From Streptomyces finlayi (GTDB taxonomy: Bacteria > Actinomycetota > Actinomycetes > Streptomycetales > Streptomycetaceae), in NCBI RefSeq assembly GCF_014216315.1, contig NZ_CP045702.1, forward strand, positions 4,278,001-4,342,000: DNA of 64,000 nt, read 5' to 3'. Below, in pieces: positions 50,727-59,094 of the stretch. Both the position numbers and the translations under genes were made by a program. Under the pieces are notes generated by a model that was not told the origin of the DNA, searched no databases, and saw only the letters and a list, made by a program, of their open reading frames with translations. The stretch's first letter is position 1; the number at the start of each line of letters is the position of its first letter.

Positions 50727-50756
50727 ATGGATTCGGGTGGGATACCTTCCTCCAGC

Positions 50757-50772
50757 TAGTCAAATTTGACTA
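50757..50772. promoter_or_regulatory. PadR operator copy 3, perfect palindrome
   Basis: TAGTCAAATTTGACTA is a perfect 16-bp palindrome placed 11-20 bases before the exporter ATPase start, so binding would block its promoter or translation start. Confidence 0.75.
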
Positions 50773-50783
50773 CACGAGGGCGG

Positions 50784-51740
50784 GTGGAGAGTGTGACGGA
50801 CGCGATCGTCGTGGAAGGCGTGCACAAGCGATACGGGGACAAGCACGCGCTGGAGGGGCTGGACCTCACCGTCCGCCGGGGCACCGTGCACGGCGTGCTG
50901 GGCCCCAACGGGGCGGGCAAGACCACGGCCGTACGCATCCTGTCGACGCTGCTCAGGCACGACGAGGGCCGGGCCGAGGTGGCGGGACTCGACGTACGCA
51001 CCGATGCGCGCGAGGTCCGGCGTCGGATCGGTCTGCTCGGTCAGCACGCGGCGGTGGACGAGGAGCTGGGCGGCCGGCAGAACCTGGAGATGTTCGGCCG
51101 GCTGTACCACCTGGGCGCACGCCGGGCGGGCGTACGGGCGGACGCCCTGCTGGAGCGGTTCGGGCTCGCCGACACCGGCCGCAAGCCCGTCAAGCAGTAC
51201 AGCGGAGGCATGCGGCGACGGCTCGACCTGGCCGCCTCGCTGATCACCGACCCGCAGGTGCTGTTCCTGGACGAGCCCACGACCGGGCTGGACCCGCGCG
51301 GCAGGGCCGAGGTGTGGGGCGCGGTGCGCTCCCTGGTCGGCGCCGGTACGACCGTCCTGCTGACCACGCAGTACCTGGACGAGGCGGACCAGCTGGCCGA
51401 CCGCATCTCGGTGATCGACCGGGGGCGGGCCATCGCGGACGGGACGGCCGACGAGCTCAAGGCGATGGTGGGCGGCGACCGGATCGACGTGGTGCTGCGC
51501 GACACGGCCCGGCTCGGGGAGGCGGCGCTGCTCCTCGGGGGCGGGGTGGTCGTGGACGAGGACCGGCGGCTGCTCAACGCGCCGGCCCCGGACCGGATGG
51601 CAGCACTGACCCGGGCCGTACGGGCGCTGGAGGACGCGGGGATCGAGGCGGAGGACATCGCGATTCGCCGCCCGACCCTCGACGAGGTCTTCCTCTCCCT
51701 CACGGACAAGACGGCGGACGACACGGAGGTGGCGGCATGA
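50784..51740 (+). CDS. ABC exporter ATPase, DrrA type
   Basis: 318 residues from a GTG at 50784; GTG 50793 is another option and both have short-spaced ribosome sites. Walker A GPNGAGKTTAVRILS, signature YSGGMRRRLDLAASL, Walker B VLFLDEPTTGLDP and the H-loop-like TTQYLDEADQL are present. The DrrA-type C-terminal domain ends RRPTLDEVFLSLTDK. It energises the membrane protein encoded by the overlapping next gene. Drug or lipid export is the family role. Probably repressed by the PadR protein. Confidence 0.9.
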   Translation: MESVTDAIVVEGVHKRYGDKHALEGLDLTVRRGTVHGVLGPNGAGKTTAVRILSTLLRHDEGRAEVAGLDVRTDAREVRRRIGLLGQHAAVDEELGGRQNLEMFGRLYHLGARRAGVRADALLERFGLADTGRKPVKQYSGGMRRRLDLAASLITDPQVLFLDEPTTGLDPRGRAEVWGAVRSLVGAGTTVLLTTQYLDEADQLADRISVIDRGRAIADGTADELKAMVGGDRIDVVLRDTARLGEAALLLGGGVVVDEDRRLLNAPAPDRMAALTRAVRALEDAGIEAEDIAIRRPTLDEVFLSLTDKTADDTEVAA

Positions 51741-52570
51741 GCGCGGATACGGCTACGGCGGCGGCGACGACGAGGATCACGGTGCAGGGGCGCGTCGGCT
51801 GGGCGCTGGCCGACTCCTGGACGATGACCCGGCGCGAACTGGCGCACTGGGCGCGGCAGCCGGTCCAGATGGCTGTCGGTCTGGTCTTCCCGGTGATGCT
51901 GCTCCTGATGTTCAACTACCTGGTCGGCGGCGGCCGGGGCGTCGAAGGCGACACCGCCGAGTTCCTGGTGCCGGGCATGCTCGCGCTCACGATGGCCTTC
52001 GGCCTGGAGGGGACGATGCTCGCCGTCACCCAGGATCTCGGAAAGGGCGTCATCGACCGCTTCCGCTCCATGCCGATGGTCTCGGGTGCGGTCCTGGTCG
52101 GCCGGAGTGTCGCGGACATGCTCCAGTCGGTGGCGGCGCTCGCCGTGATGATCGGCGTCGGTTACGCGGTCGGCTGGCGCTGGCACAACGGCCTGGCCGC
52201 CGCTCTCGGCGCGATCGGACTCCTGCTTCTGTTCCGGTTCGCGATGCTGTGGGTCGGCATCCAGCTGGCGATGGTGGCGGGCAGGCCGGAGATGGTGCAG
52301 GCGGTACAGATCCTGGTCTGGCCGGTGGGCTTCCTCTCCAACGTCTTCGCCACCCCGGCGTCGATGCCGGGCTGGCTGGGCGCGGTCGTCGAATGGAACC
52401 CCATGTCGGCGACGGCGACAGCGGTACGTGACCTGTTCGGCAACCCGGGCGCGGCGGGCGGCACGTGGGCCTCGGACCACGCCGGACTCCTGGCGGTGGC
52501 CTGGCCGCTGGCTCTGACGGCGGTGTTCTTCCCCTTGGCGGTGACCCGCTTCAAGAACCTCAGCAACTGA
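51737..52570 (+). CDS. ABC-2 type exporter membrane protein, DrrB type
   Basis: 277 residues, start overlapping the ATPase stop by four bases (ATGA). Six membrane segments, beginning QMAVGLVFPVMLLLMFNYLV, with the ABC-2 core LALTMAFGLEGTMLAVTQDL and the coupling loop KGVIDRFRSMPMVSGAVLVG, and ending FFPLAVTRFKNLSN. Forms the transport pore with the DrrA-type ATPase. Confidence 0.9.
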   Translation: MSADTATAAATTRITVQGRVGWALADSWTMTRRELAHWARQPVQMAVGLVFPVMLLLMFNYLVGGGRGVEGDTAEFLVPGMLALTMAFGLEGTMLAVTQDLGKGVIDRFRSMPMVSGAVLVGRSVADMLQSVAALAVMIGVGYAVGWRWHNGLAAALGAIGLLLLFRFAMLWVGIQLAMVAGRPEMVQAVQILVWPVGFLSNVFATPASMPGWLGAVVEWNPMSATATAVRDLFGNPGAAGGTWASDHAGLLAVAWPLALTAVFFPLAVTRFKNLSN

Positions 52571-52696
52571 AGGCGAGAGCCCGGCCGTCCTCGCAGGGGA
52601 GGCCCCCGCAAGGGAGCCCCCCGTCCGGCCACCCCCGCCCGTCCGGCGTCGGAGGACAGGAGCCGGCCACCGGACGTCCCGCCCCCACCCCGCCTC

Positions 52697-54124
52697 TCAG
52701 TGGTGGAACGCCGTGGCCGCCCCCCGGTCGCGGCTCATCGGCCACCGCTGTGCCCGCAGGTCCGGCAGCACTCTCCGCACGTCCTCCACCAGCGACTCCG
52801 CGAGATCCGAAGTGAACCCGTTCCGGCACACCACCCGGAGCACCGACAGATCCTCCCGGTGGGGCGGAAACGTGTACGCCGGCACCAGCCACCCGAACTC
52901 CCGCAACCGCCGCGACACGTCGAACACGTCGAACGCCGTCACATCCGGCGCCGTCGTGAACGCGAACACCGGCAACTCCTCTCCCCGCGTCAGCAGGTGG
53001 AAGTCCCCCAGGCCCTCGATTCCCAGCGCGAGCCCCCGCGCCACGTCCCGCGACGCCTGCTGCACCGCCCGGTATCCCTCCCGCCCCAGCCGCAGAAACG
53101 TGTAGTACTGCGCCACCACCTGCGCACCCGGCCGGGAGAAGTTCAGCGCGAACGTGGGCATGTCGCCGCCGAGGTAGTTGACACGGAAGATCAGCTCCTC
53201 CGGCAGTTCCGCTGCCGTGCGCCACAACGCCCAGCCCACGCCGGGATACACCAGCCCGTACTTGTGCCCGGAGGTGTTGATCGACGAGACGCGGGGAAGC
53301 CGGAAGTCCCACACCAGGTCCTCGTCGAGGAACGGCGCGACCATCGCCCCGGACGCCCCGTCCACATGGACGGGGATGTCCAGGCCGGTGTGCTCCTGGA
53401 GCTCGTCCAGTGCCGTGCACAGCTCCGAGATCGGCTCGTACGATCCGTCGAACGTGGAGCCGAGAATCCCGACCACCCCGATCGTGTTCTCGTCGCACAG
53501 TTCGGCGGCGGCCTGCGGGTCGAGATGGAAACGGCCGCCCTCCATCGGGACCTGCCGGGCCTCGACCTCCCAGAACGTGCAGAACTTCTCCCAGCACACC
53601 TGCACATTGACGCCCATCACCAGATTGGGCCGTGCGGTGGCCGGGTACCGGTCGGCGCTCCGGGCCGCCCAGCGCCGCTTGAGCGCCAGCCCGGCCAGCA
53701 TGCACGCCTCGCTGGAACCCGTCGTCGAACAGCCCACGGCGGCTACCGGGTCCGGTGCGTGCCACAGATCGGCGAGCATCGACACGCACCGCCGCTCCAG
53801 CTCGGCCGTGCGCGGGTACTCGTCCTTGTCGATCATGTTCTTGTCGCGGCACTCGCTCATCAGCACCGCGGCCTGCGGCTCCATCCAGGTGGTGACGAAG
53901 GTGGCCAGGTTCAGCCGCGCGTTGCCGTCGAGCATCAGCTCGTCATGCACGAGCCCGTACGCGGTCGACGGCGGCATCGGCCCGTCCGGCAGCCGGTGTC
54001 TCGGCGGCGCCGACGTCATCCCCGCCGTCGGATCGGCCTCGCCGAAGAACGGGTTGAGGGCGAGCCTGCGCCGCTCCTCCGGGGGTTCGTCCTCGTACCC
54101 GTGGGCACCTTTGTGCAGCGGCAT
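52697..54124 (-). CDS. gadB: Glutamate decarboxylase
   Basis: 475 residues from ATG 54122-54124 (GAAGGG upstream), matching the family length. PLP-binding Lys lies in SINTSGHKYGLVYPGVGWAL. Other family signatures: TTGSSEACMLAGLALKRRW, HVDGASGAMVAPFLDEDLVW and FALNFSRPGAQVVAQYYTFL. It converts glutamate to GABA and CO2, consuming a proton. No antiporter is adjacent. Confidence 0.9.
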   Translation of the reverse strand: MPLHKGAHGYEDEPPEERRRLALNPFFGEADPTAGMTSAPPRHRLPDGPMPPSTAYGLVHDELMLDGNARLNLATFVTTWMEPQAAVLMSECRDKNMIDKDEYPRTAELERRCVSMLADLWHAPDPVAAVGCSTTGSSEACMLAGLALKRRWAARSADRYPATARPNLVMGVNVQVCWEKFCTFWEVEARQVPMEGGRFHLDPQAAAELCDENTIGVVGILGSTFDGSYEPISELCTALDELQEHTGLDIPVHVDGASGAMVAPFLDEDLVWDFRLPRVSSINTSGHKYGLVYPGVGWALWRTAAELPEELIFRVNYLGGDMPTFALNFSRPGAQVVAQYYTFLRLGREGYRAVQQASRDVARGLALGIEGLGDFHLLTRGEELPVFAFTTAPDVTAFDVFDVSRRLREFGWLVPAYTFPPHREDLSVLRVVCRNGFTSDLAESLVEDVRRVLPDLRAQRWPMSRDRGAATAFHH

Positions 54125-54344
54125 CGGCGGGCAGCCCTTCTCGGCTCGCGGCGGTCGGGGGTCCGCGCCCGGCGGCGTACCGGACGGACGAGACCGAATG
54201 AAGCAGACGATACGGACATCCGTCCCAACCGGCGCGCCGGACGGCAGCGACCTGCGGCCACCTCCGCGATCCCTCACCTCAGCGGCGTACCGTCCTCCCG
54301 CACCCGCCTCCGCTGCCGACGCGATGTTCGCGGTCGATTCGGGC

Positions 54345-54366
54345 TTGCACCTCACGTGACGTCAGG
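54345..54366 (+). promoter_or_regulatory. TipA-type promoter palindrome
   Basis: TTGCAC (54345-54350) overlaps the near-palindrome CCTCACGTGACGTCAGG (54350-54366). From memory this is very close to the known tipA promoter operator (CCTCACGTCACGTGAGG with TTGCAC at its left edge). MerR-type activation with a long spacer is implied. Confidence 0.7.
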
Positions 54367-54412
54367 GCCCAGGCTGAGGGACGTACCGACCGACAGAAGG
54401 GAGCGGGGAGCC

Positions 54413-55171
54413 GTGAGCCACTCCGTGGGCCGGGTCGCCGAATTCGCCGGGATCACCGTGCGCACGCTGCACCACTACGACGGAATCGGCCTGCTGTCAC
54501 CCAGCGGGCGCAGCCATGCGGGCCACCGCCGTTACGACGACGGGGATCTCGACCGGCTGCAGCGGATCCTGTTCTACCGGGAGCTCGGATTCCCGCTCGA
54601 CGACATCGCGGCCCTGCTCGACGACCCGGAAGCGGACCCGCAGGAACATCTGCGCCGGCAGCACGCGCTGCTGTCCGACCGGATCGCCGCACTGCGGAAG
54701 ATGGCCGCCGCCGTCGAAACAGCCATGGAGGCGAAGCAGATGGGCATCAACCTCACACCCGAGGAGAAGTTCGAGGTCTTCGGGGACAAGGACCCGGAGG
54801 AGTACGCGGAGGAGTCCGAGCGCCGCTGGGGAGGCACCGCGTCCTACGCCGAGTCGCAGCGCCGGGTCGCCCGCCGCACCAAGGACGACTGGAAGCGGAT
54901 GCAGGTGGAGGCCGCCGACTGGGGCGAGCGCTACGGCGCGCTGATGGAGGCGGGCGAGCCGGCCACCGGCGAGCGGGCGATGGACCTGGCGGAGGACCAC
55001 CGGCAGCACATCTCCACGTCGTTCTACGACTGCACGCTCGCGATCCACCGCGGACTGGGCGAGATGTACGTCTCCGACCCGCGGTTCCACGCCCACTACG
55101 AGTCGATGAGGCCGGGCCTGGCCGAACACCTGCGGGACGCGATCAACGCGAACGCCGAACGTCAGGAGTAG
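54413..55171 (+). CDS. tipA: TipA-type MerR regulator with antibiotic-binding domain
   Basis: 252 residues from GTG 54413 behind GGGGAG. MerR helix-turn-helix: VGRVAEFAGITVRTLHHYDG, LSPSGRSHAGHRRYDDGDL; then the dimerisation coil. The C-terminal TipAS-like domain (about 110-252: EVFGDKDPEEYAEESERRWG ... AEDHRQHISTSFYDCTLAIH) includes the Cys in FYDCT, which in TipA bonds covalently to thiopeptides. It senses thiopeptide antibiotics and activates its own promoter. A start inside the gene may also give the short form. Confidence 0.85.
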   Translation: MSHSVGRVAEFAGITVRTLHHYDGIGLLSPSGRSHAGHRRYDDGDLDRLQRILFYRELGFPLDDIAALLDDPEADPQEHLRRQHALLSDRIAALRKMAAAVETAMEAKQMGINLTPEEKFEVFGDKDPEEYAEESERRWGGTASYAESQRRVARRTKDDWKRMQVEAADWGERYGALMEAGEPATGERAMDLAEDHRQHISTSFYDCTLAIHRGLGEMYVSDPRFHAHYESMRPGLAEHLRDAINANAERQE

Positions 55172-55216
55172 CCGCGCCCGTGGGTACGGGGGCGGGACAC
55201 CCCGCCCCCGTACCGC

Positions 55217-55582
55217 TCACAGCTTGCTGATCACGGCGGCCGTCCCGTAAGCGCAGACCTCGGTCCCCACGTCCGCGGCCTCGCTCACGTCGAAGCGCAT
55301 CATCAGCACCGCGTTGGCACCGCGCGCCCTGGCCTGCTCGACGAGCCGCTCCATCGCCTGGTTGCGGGTCTCGACCAGGGTCTTCGTGAGCCCCTTCAGC
55401 TCGCCGCCGATCATCGACTTGAGCCCGGCACCGATCTGGCTGCCCAGGTGACGCGAGCGAACCGTCAGGCCGAACACCTCGCCGATCACCTGGGTCACCT
55501 GGTGTCCGGGGACATCGTTCGTCGTGACGACGAGCACATCGGCCTGAGCCGTCTGTCCGCCGCCGTAGTTCTCAATGCCCAT
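55217..55582 (-). CDS. YbjQ/DUF74 family protein
   Basis: 121 residues. The YbjQ pattern is clear: VLVVTTNDVPGHQVTQVIGE and GLKSMIGGELKGLTKTLVET, then ARGANAVLMMRFDVSE. The fold forms pentamers and is of unknown function, sometimes called heavy-metal binding. It is divergent from the DedA gene. Confidence 0.85.
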   Translation of the reverse strand: MGIENYGGGQTAQADVLVVTTNDVPGHQVTQVIGEVFGLTVRSRHLGSQIGAGLKSMIGGELKGLTKTLVETRNQAMERLVEQARARGANAVLMMRFDVSEAADVGTEVCAYGTAAVISKL

Positions 55583-55730
55583 GGTGGTGGCACCTCCTGC
55601 GGGACAGCTTTGCCCCGGTTCGCCCGCTGTGCATTTCCGCGTACGCCGTTGGAACCCGGAGAGGGCCCGCAGCGTTGATAGCTTGGGGCGGCCACGCAGC
55701 CGCCAACGAACGATCCTGGAGCCCGGACCC

Positions 55731-56582
55731 TTGAATACGCTTGCGCTCGGCCCGAGCTGGCTGGACCCGGACTATCTGCTCAACACCTTCGGACTCCCCG
55801 GCCTCCTCGCCATCGTCTTCGCCGAGTCCGGACTGCTGATCGGCTTCTTCCTGCCCGGTGACTCCCTGCTGTTCACCACCGGTCTGCTGGTGACGACGGG
55901 GGACCTGAAGTACCCGCTCTGGCTGGTCTGCACCCTGGTCGCGCTGGCCGCGATCATCGGGGACCAGGTCGGCTACCTCTTCGGCCGGAAGGTGGGCCCG
56001 GCCCTCTTCAAGCGCCCGGACTCCCGCCTCTTCAAGCAGGAGAACGTCGAGAAGGCCCACGAGTTCTTCGAGAAGTACGGCCCGAAGTCCCTGGTCCTGG
56101 CCCGCTTCGTGCCGGTGGTGCGTACGTTCACGCCGATCATCGCCGGTGTGAGCCGGATGAACTACCGCTCGTTCATCACGTACAACGTCATCGGCGGCAT
56201 CGTCTGGGGCGTCGGCGTCACGGCCCTCGGCGCCGCCCTCGGCAAGATCGACTTCGTGCACGCGCACATCGAGAAGATCCTCATCCTGATCGTGCTGATC
56301 TCGGTCCTGCCCATCGCTTTCGAGTTCCTGCGCGCCCGCGGCAAGTCGAAGAAGGAAGCCGCGCGCGGCCGGGACGGCCAGGGATACCCCAGTGACGGCG
56401 GCCAGGGATACCCGACCGACGGCGGCCCGGGACACCCGGGATACCCCAGCGACGGCGGCCCCGGATACCCCACAGACGGCCCTGGCCACTCCGGTGGTCC
56501 CGGCCATTCCGGTGGCGGCCCCGGGCGCTCCGACGGCGGCGGCCCGTCCTCGGGCCAGCGCGGCCGGCACGCCAAGCGCTGA
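55731..56582 (+). CDS. DedA-family membrane protein
   Basis: 283 residues from TTG 55731 with GGAG nine bases ahead; no ATG/GTG is better placed. Typical DedA motifs: FAESGLLIGFFLPGDSLLFT, ARFVPVVRTFTPIIAGVSRM and four to five membrane segments. DedA proteins act as undecaprenyl phosphate or lipid flippase-like transporters. The last 70 residues are a Gly/Pro/Asp-rich repetitive tail (GYPSDGGQGYPTDGG), not part of the family. Confidence 0.85.
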   Translation: MNTLALGPSWLDPDYLLNTFGLPGLLAIVFAESGLLIGFFLPGDSLLFTTGLLVTTGDLKYPLWLVCTLVALAAIIGDQVGYLFGRKVGPALFKRPDSRLFKQENVEKAHEFFEKYGPKSLVLARFVPVVRTFTPIIAGVSRMNYRSFITYNVIGGIVWGVGVTALGAALGKIDFVHAHIEKILILIVLISVLPIAFEFLRARGKSKKEAARGRDGQGYPSDGGQGYPTDGGPGHPGYPSDGGPGYPTDGPGHSGGPGHSGGGPGRSDGGGPSSGQRGRHAKR

Positions 56583-56641
56583 CCCGCTCGCCCCCGGGCG
56601 GGCCACGGCCCGTCCGGGGCCCCGCCCGCTGGTGTACGGGC

Positions 56642-58336
56642 TCAGAAGCCGCGCGTCCGCTTGGCCGCGCGGCGCCCGGCACCCCCGACGGCCCCCGGCA
56701 CCCGCATGAACAGCCGGGAGATCTCGCTTCCCAGGTTCACCCCTATCGCGATGGCCAGCGCCGTCGCCACCGCGGTCGACAGGGAGGCGAGACCCGCGTC
56801 CAGCTCCCCCTGCGCCACACCCAGCAGACCGAAGTACGTCGCGGAGCCCGGCAGCAGCGGTCCGATCGCCGCCGTGATGAACGGCAGCGACGAGGTGTAC
56901 CGGTAGCGCGAGAGCAACTGGCCGAAGAGCCCCACGAGACCGGCCGCCACAGCCGTCGCGGCGACGGGTGAGATCTCGCCCGTGCGGGCCATCGCTCCGT
57001 AGATGATCCAGGCCACGCCTCCGTTGAGGGTGACCATGAGGACGGTGGAGCGCTCCTGCTGGAGCAGCAGCGCGAAGGCCAGGCTCAGCGCCATCGACGC
57101 CAGGATCTGGAGCACGGGCCGGTCGACGGCCACGAAGCGCGCCTCGGGGTTCAGCCCGACACCCAGCTGGACGCCCAGATAGAGGATCAGCAGCACCCCG
57201 GTGACGATGCCGATGAAGAAGTACATGACTTCCAGGAGCCGGGCCGCAGCGGTGATGTAGTAGCCGGTCAGACCGTCCTGCACCCCCGCCACCAGGGCCC
57301 GCCCCGGCAGCAGGGCGAACAGCCCACCGGTGATCACCGCGGAGGGGCGGATGTCCGTCGAATGGGTCAGCGTCAGCAGGACGCCCATGGCGGCGGGCGG
57401 CATCGCCGCAACGAGGAACTGGTAGAACTCCGGCAGCCCGCGGCCCGCGCAGAGCCAGGCCAGCCGGTCCCCGAGCATCGCGCCGGCGGCCGCCACGAAG
57501 AAGACCAGCGCACCACCGCCGACCAGTACCGATGCGGAGCCGGCCAGCAGACCGGCCGCGCACGTCAGCACCCAGCCCGGATACGGATGCCGGTTACGCC
57601 GGATCTCCGCGAGACGCCCGTACGCGTCCTCCAGCGAGACCTCGACGCCCTCCGTCGTGATGTCGTCGACCAGCCGGAACACAGCGGCCAGCCGGGTGTA
57701 GTCCGTACCCCGTCGGCGTACGGTCCGGCTCGCCGTCACCGGGTCGTCGACCAGCGACGGCTGGTGCGAGATCGACAGCAGCGTGAAGGTGACGGTCGGC
57801 TCGGACCGGTCGAGGCCGTACGAACGCGTCACCGCGAACATGGCGGCCTCGACGTCCTCGGCGCCCTCGCCGCCGGCGAGCAGCAGCTCACCGATACGCA
57901 GCGTCAGGTCGAGCACGCGCGGTACGGCCGGCCCGGTGTCGTCGGTCTTCTGGACGATCTCGGGCGCGGGCCGTTCGGTCACCGGCATCCGCAGCATGGT
58001 GCGCATCCGGTCCTGCCAGGGGGCTTCCTTGGTCAGCCGGATCACCGGGCTGCCGTGCGCCGGGGTGAAGGCGGGCGGAGGATGCTGCGCGCTGTAGGAG
58101 CGCGGAGGTACGAAGGCGGACGTCAGCGTGTCCGAGCCGGCACCTCCTCCGGAGCCCCCTCCCGGCGTACCCGAGGGGTCCGTGTGCAGGCCGGGCGGAA
58201 GGGCGAACTCCGACGTCGGATGGTCGTCCTCGGCGGGCACGGCGTGCTGACCCACCCCCGCGGGTGGCGCGAAGGCGCTTCTTGCCTCGTCGGACTGGGG
58301 CTTCTGGTCCTCCGGACCGCCCTGTTCCGCCACCAC
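56642..58336 (-). CDS. Threonine/serine exporter family protein (ThrE-like)
   Basis: 564 residues from GTG 58334-58336 with GAGGAG upstream. A disordered N-terminus of about 140 residues is followed by the ThrE N-terminal domain (DLTLRIGELLLAGGEGAEDV, RLAAVFRLVDDITTEGVEVS) and about ten membrane segments, the second block forming the ThrE_2 domain (LPFITAAIGPLLPGSATYFG). The family exports Thr/Ser; the substrate here is inferred. Confidence 0.85.
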   Translation of the reverse strand: MVAEQGGPEDQKPQSDEARSAFAPPAGVGQHAVPAEDDHPTSEFALPPGLHTDPSGTPGGGSGGGAGSDTLTSAFVPPRSYSAQHPPPAFTPAHGSPVIRLTKEAPWQDRMRTMLRMPVTERPAPEIVQKTDDTGPAVPRVLDLTLRIGELLLAGGEGAEDVEAAMFAVTRSYGLDRSEPTVTFTLLSISHQPSLVDDPVTASRTVRRRGTDYTRLAAVFRLVDDITTEGVEVSLEDAYGRLAEIRRNRHPYPGWVLTCAAGLLAGSASVLVGGGALVFFVAAAGAMLGDRLAWLCAGRGLPEFYQFLVAAMPPAAMGVLLTLTHSTDIRPSAVITGGLFALLPGRALVAGVQDGLTGYYITAAARLLEVMYFFIGIVTGVLLILYLGVQLGVGLNPEARFVAVDRPVLQILASMALSLAFALLLQQERSTVLMVTLNGGVAWIIYGAMARTGEISPVAATAVAAGLVGLFGQLLSRYRYTSSLPFITAAIGPLLPGSATYFGLLGVAQGELDAGLASLSTAVATALAIAIGVNLGSEISRLFMRVPGAVGGAGRRAAKRTRGF

Positions 58337-58513
58337 TCGACCTCGCTCCTCATCGGCTGCACTTCCTCGGCTGCGCCCAGGGCTCTGTCCGTGCCCAGTA
58401 TGTGCACGGACATGGCCGGGGACGTGAAACGGGCGGCGCACCGGTGAAGGTGTGCCGCCCGTACGCCGTTCCCGTCCGGGCCGACGGGCCCGGACGGGAA
58501 CGGAAGCGTTACG

Positions 58514-59008
58514 TCAGTGCGCGCCGCCCTGCGCCTCAAGGCGCTTGTAGGAGGCCTCGATCTCGGCCTCGGCCTCGGTGCGGCCGACCCAGTCGGCACC
58601 CTCGACGGACTTGCCCGGCTCCAGGTCCTTGTAGACCTCGAAGAAGTGCTGGATCTCCAGGCGGTCGAACTCCGACACGTGGTGGATGTCGCGCAGGTGC
58701 TCCACCCGGGGGTCGGACGCCGGGACGCACAGCAGCTTGTCGTCGCCGCCGGCCTCGTCCGTCATACGGAACATGCCGATGGCGCGGCACTTGATGAGGC
58801 AGCCGGGGAAGGTCGGCTCCTCCAGGATGACCAGCGCGTCCAGCGGGTCGCCGTCCTCGCCGAGGGTGTTCTCGACGTAGCCGTAGTCGGCCGGGTAGCT
58901 GGTCGAGGTGAAGAGTCGACGGTCCAGGCGGATCCGACCGGTCTCGTGGTCCACCTCGTACTTGTTCCGCGAACCCTTAGGGATCTCGATAACGACGTCG
59001 AACTCCAC
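58514..59008 (-). CDS. ppa: Inorganic pyrophosphatase
   Basis: 164 residues. The GTG at 59006-59008 is preferred because GGAGGAG lies six bases ahead; the ATG at 59021-59023 would use that very sequence as codons. Active-site signatures: VIEIPKGSRNKYEVDHETG, the three-aspartate DGDPLDALV motif and YPADYGYVENTLGEDG. Hydrolyses pyrophosphate from biosynthetic reactions. Divergent from the dacB-like gene. Confidence 0.95.
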   Translation of the reverse strand: MEFDVVIEIPKGSRNKYEVDHETGRIRLDRRLFTSTSYPADYGYVENTLGEDGDPLDALVILEEPTFPGCLIKCRAIGMFRMTDEAGGDDKLLCVPASDPRVEHLRDIHHVSEFDRLEIQHFFEVYKDLEPGKSVEGADWVGRTEAEAEIEASYKRLEAQGGAH

Positions 59009-59094
59009 GAGTGGCTCCTCCATGATCAACACATACGACTGGTGGTTAAGTGTCCCCCACGCAGATGGGTGCTCGCGAAAGGGGCTGGTCAACG

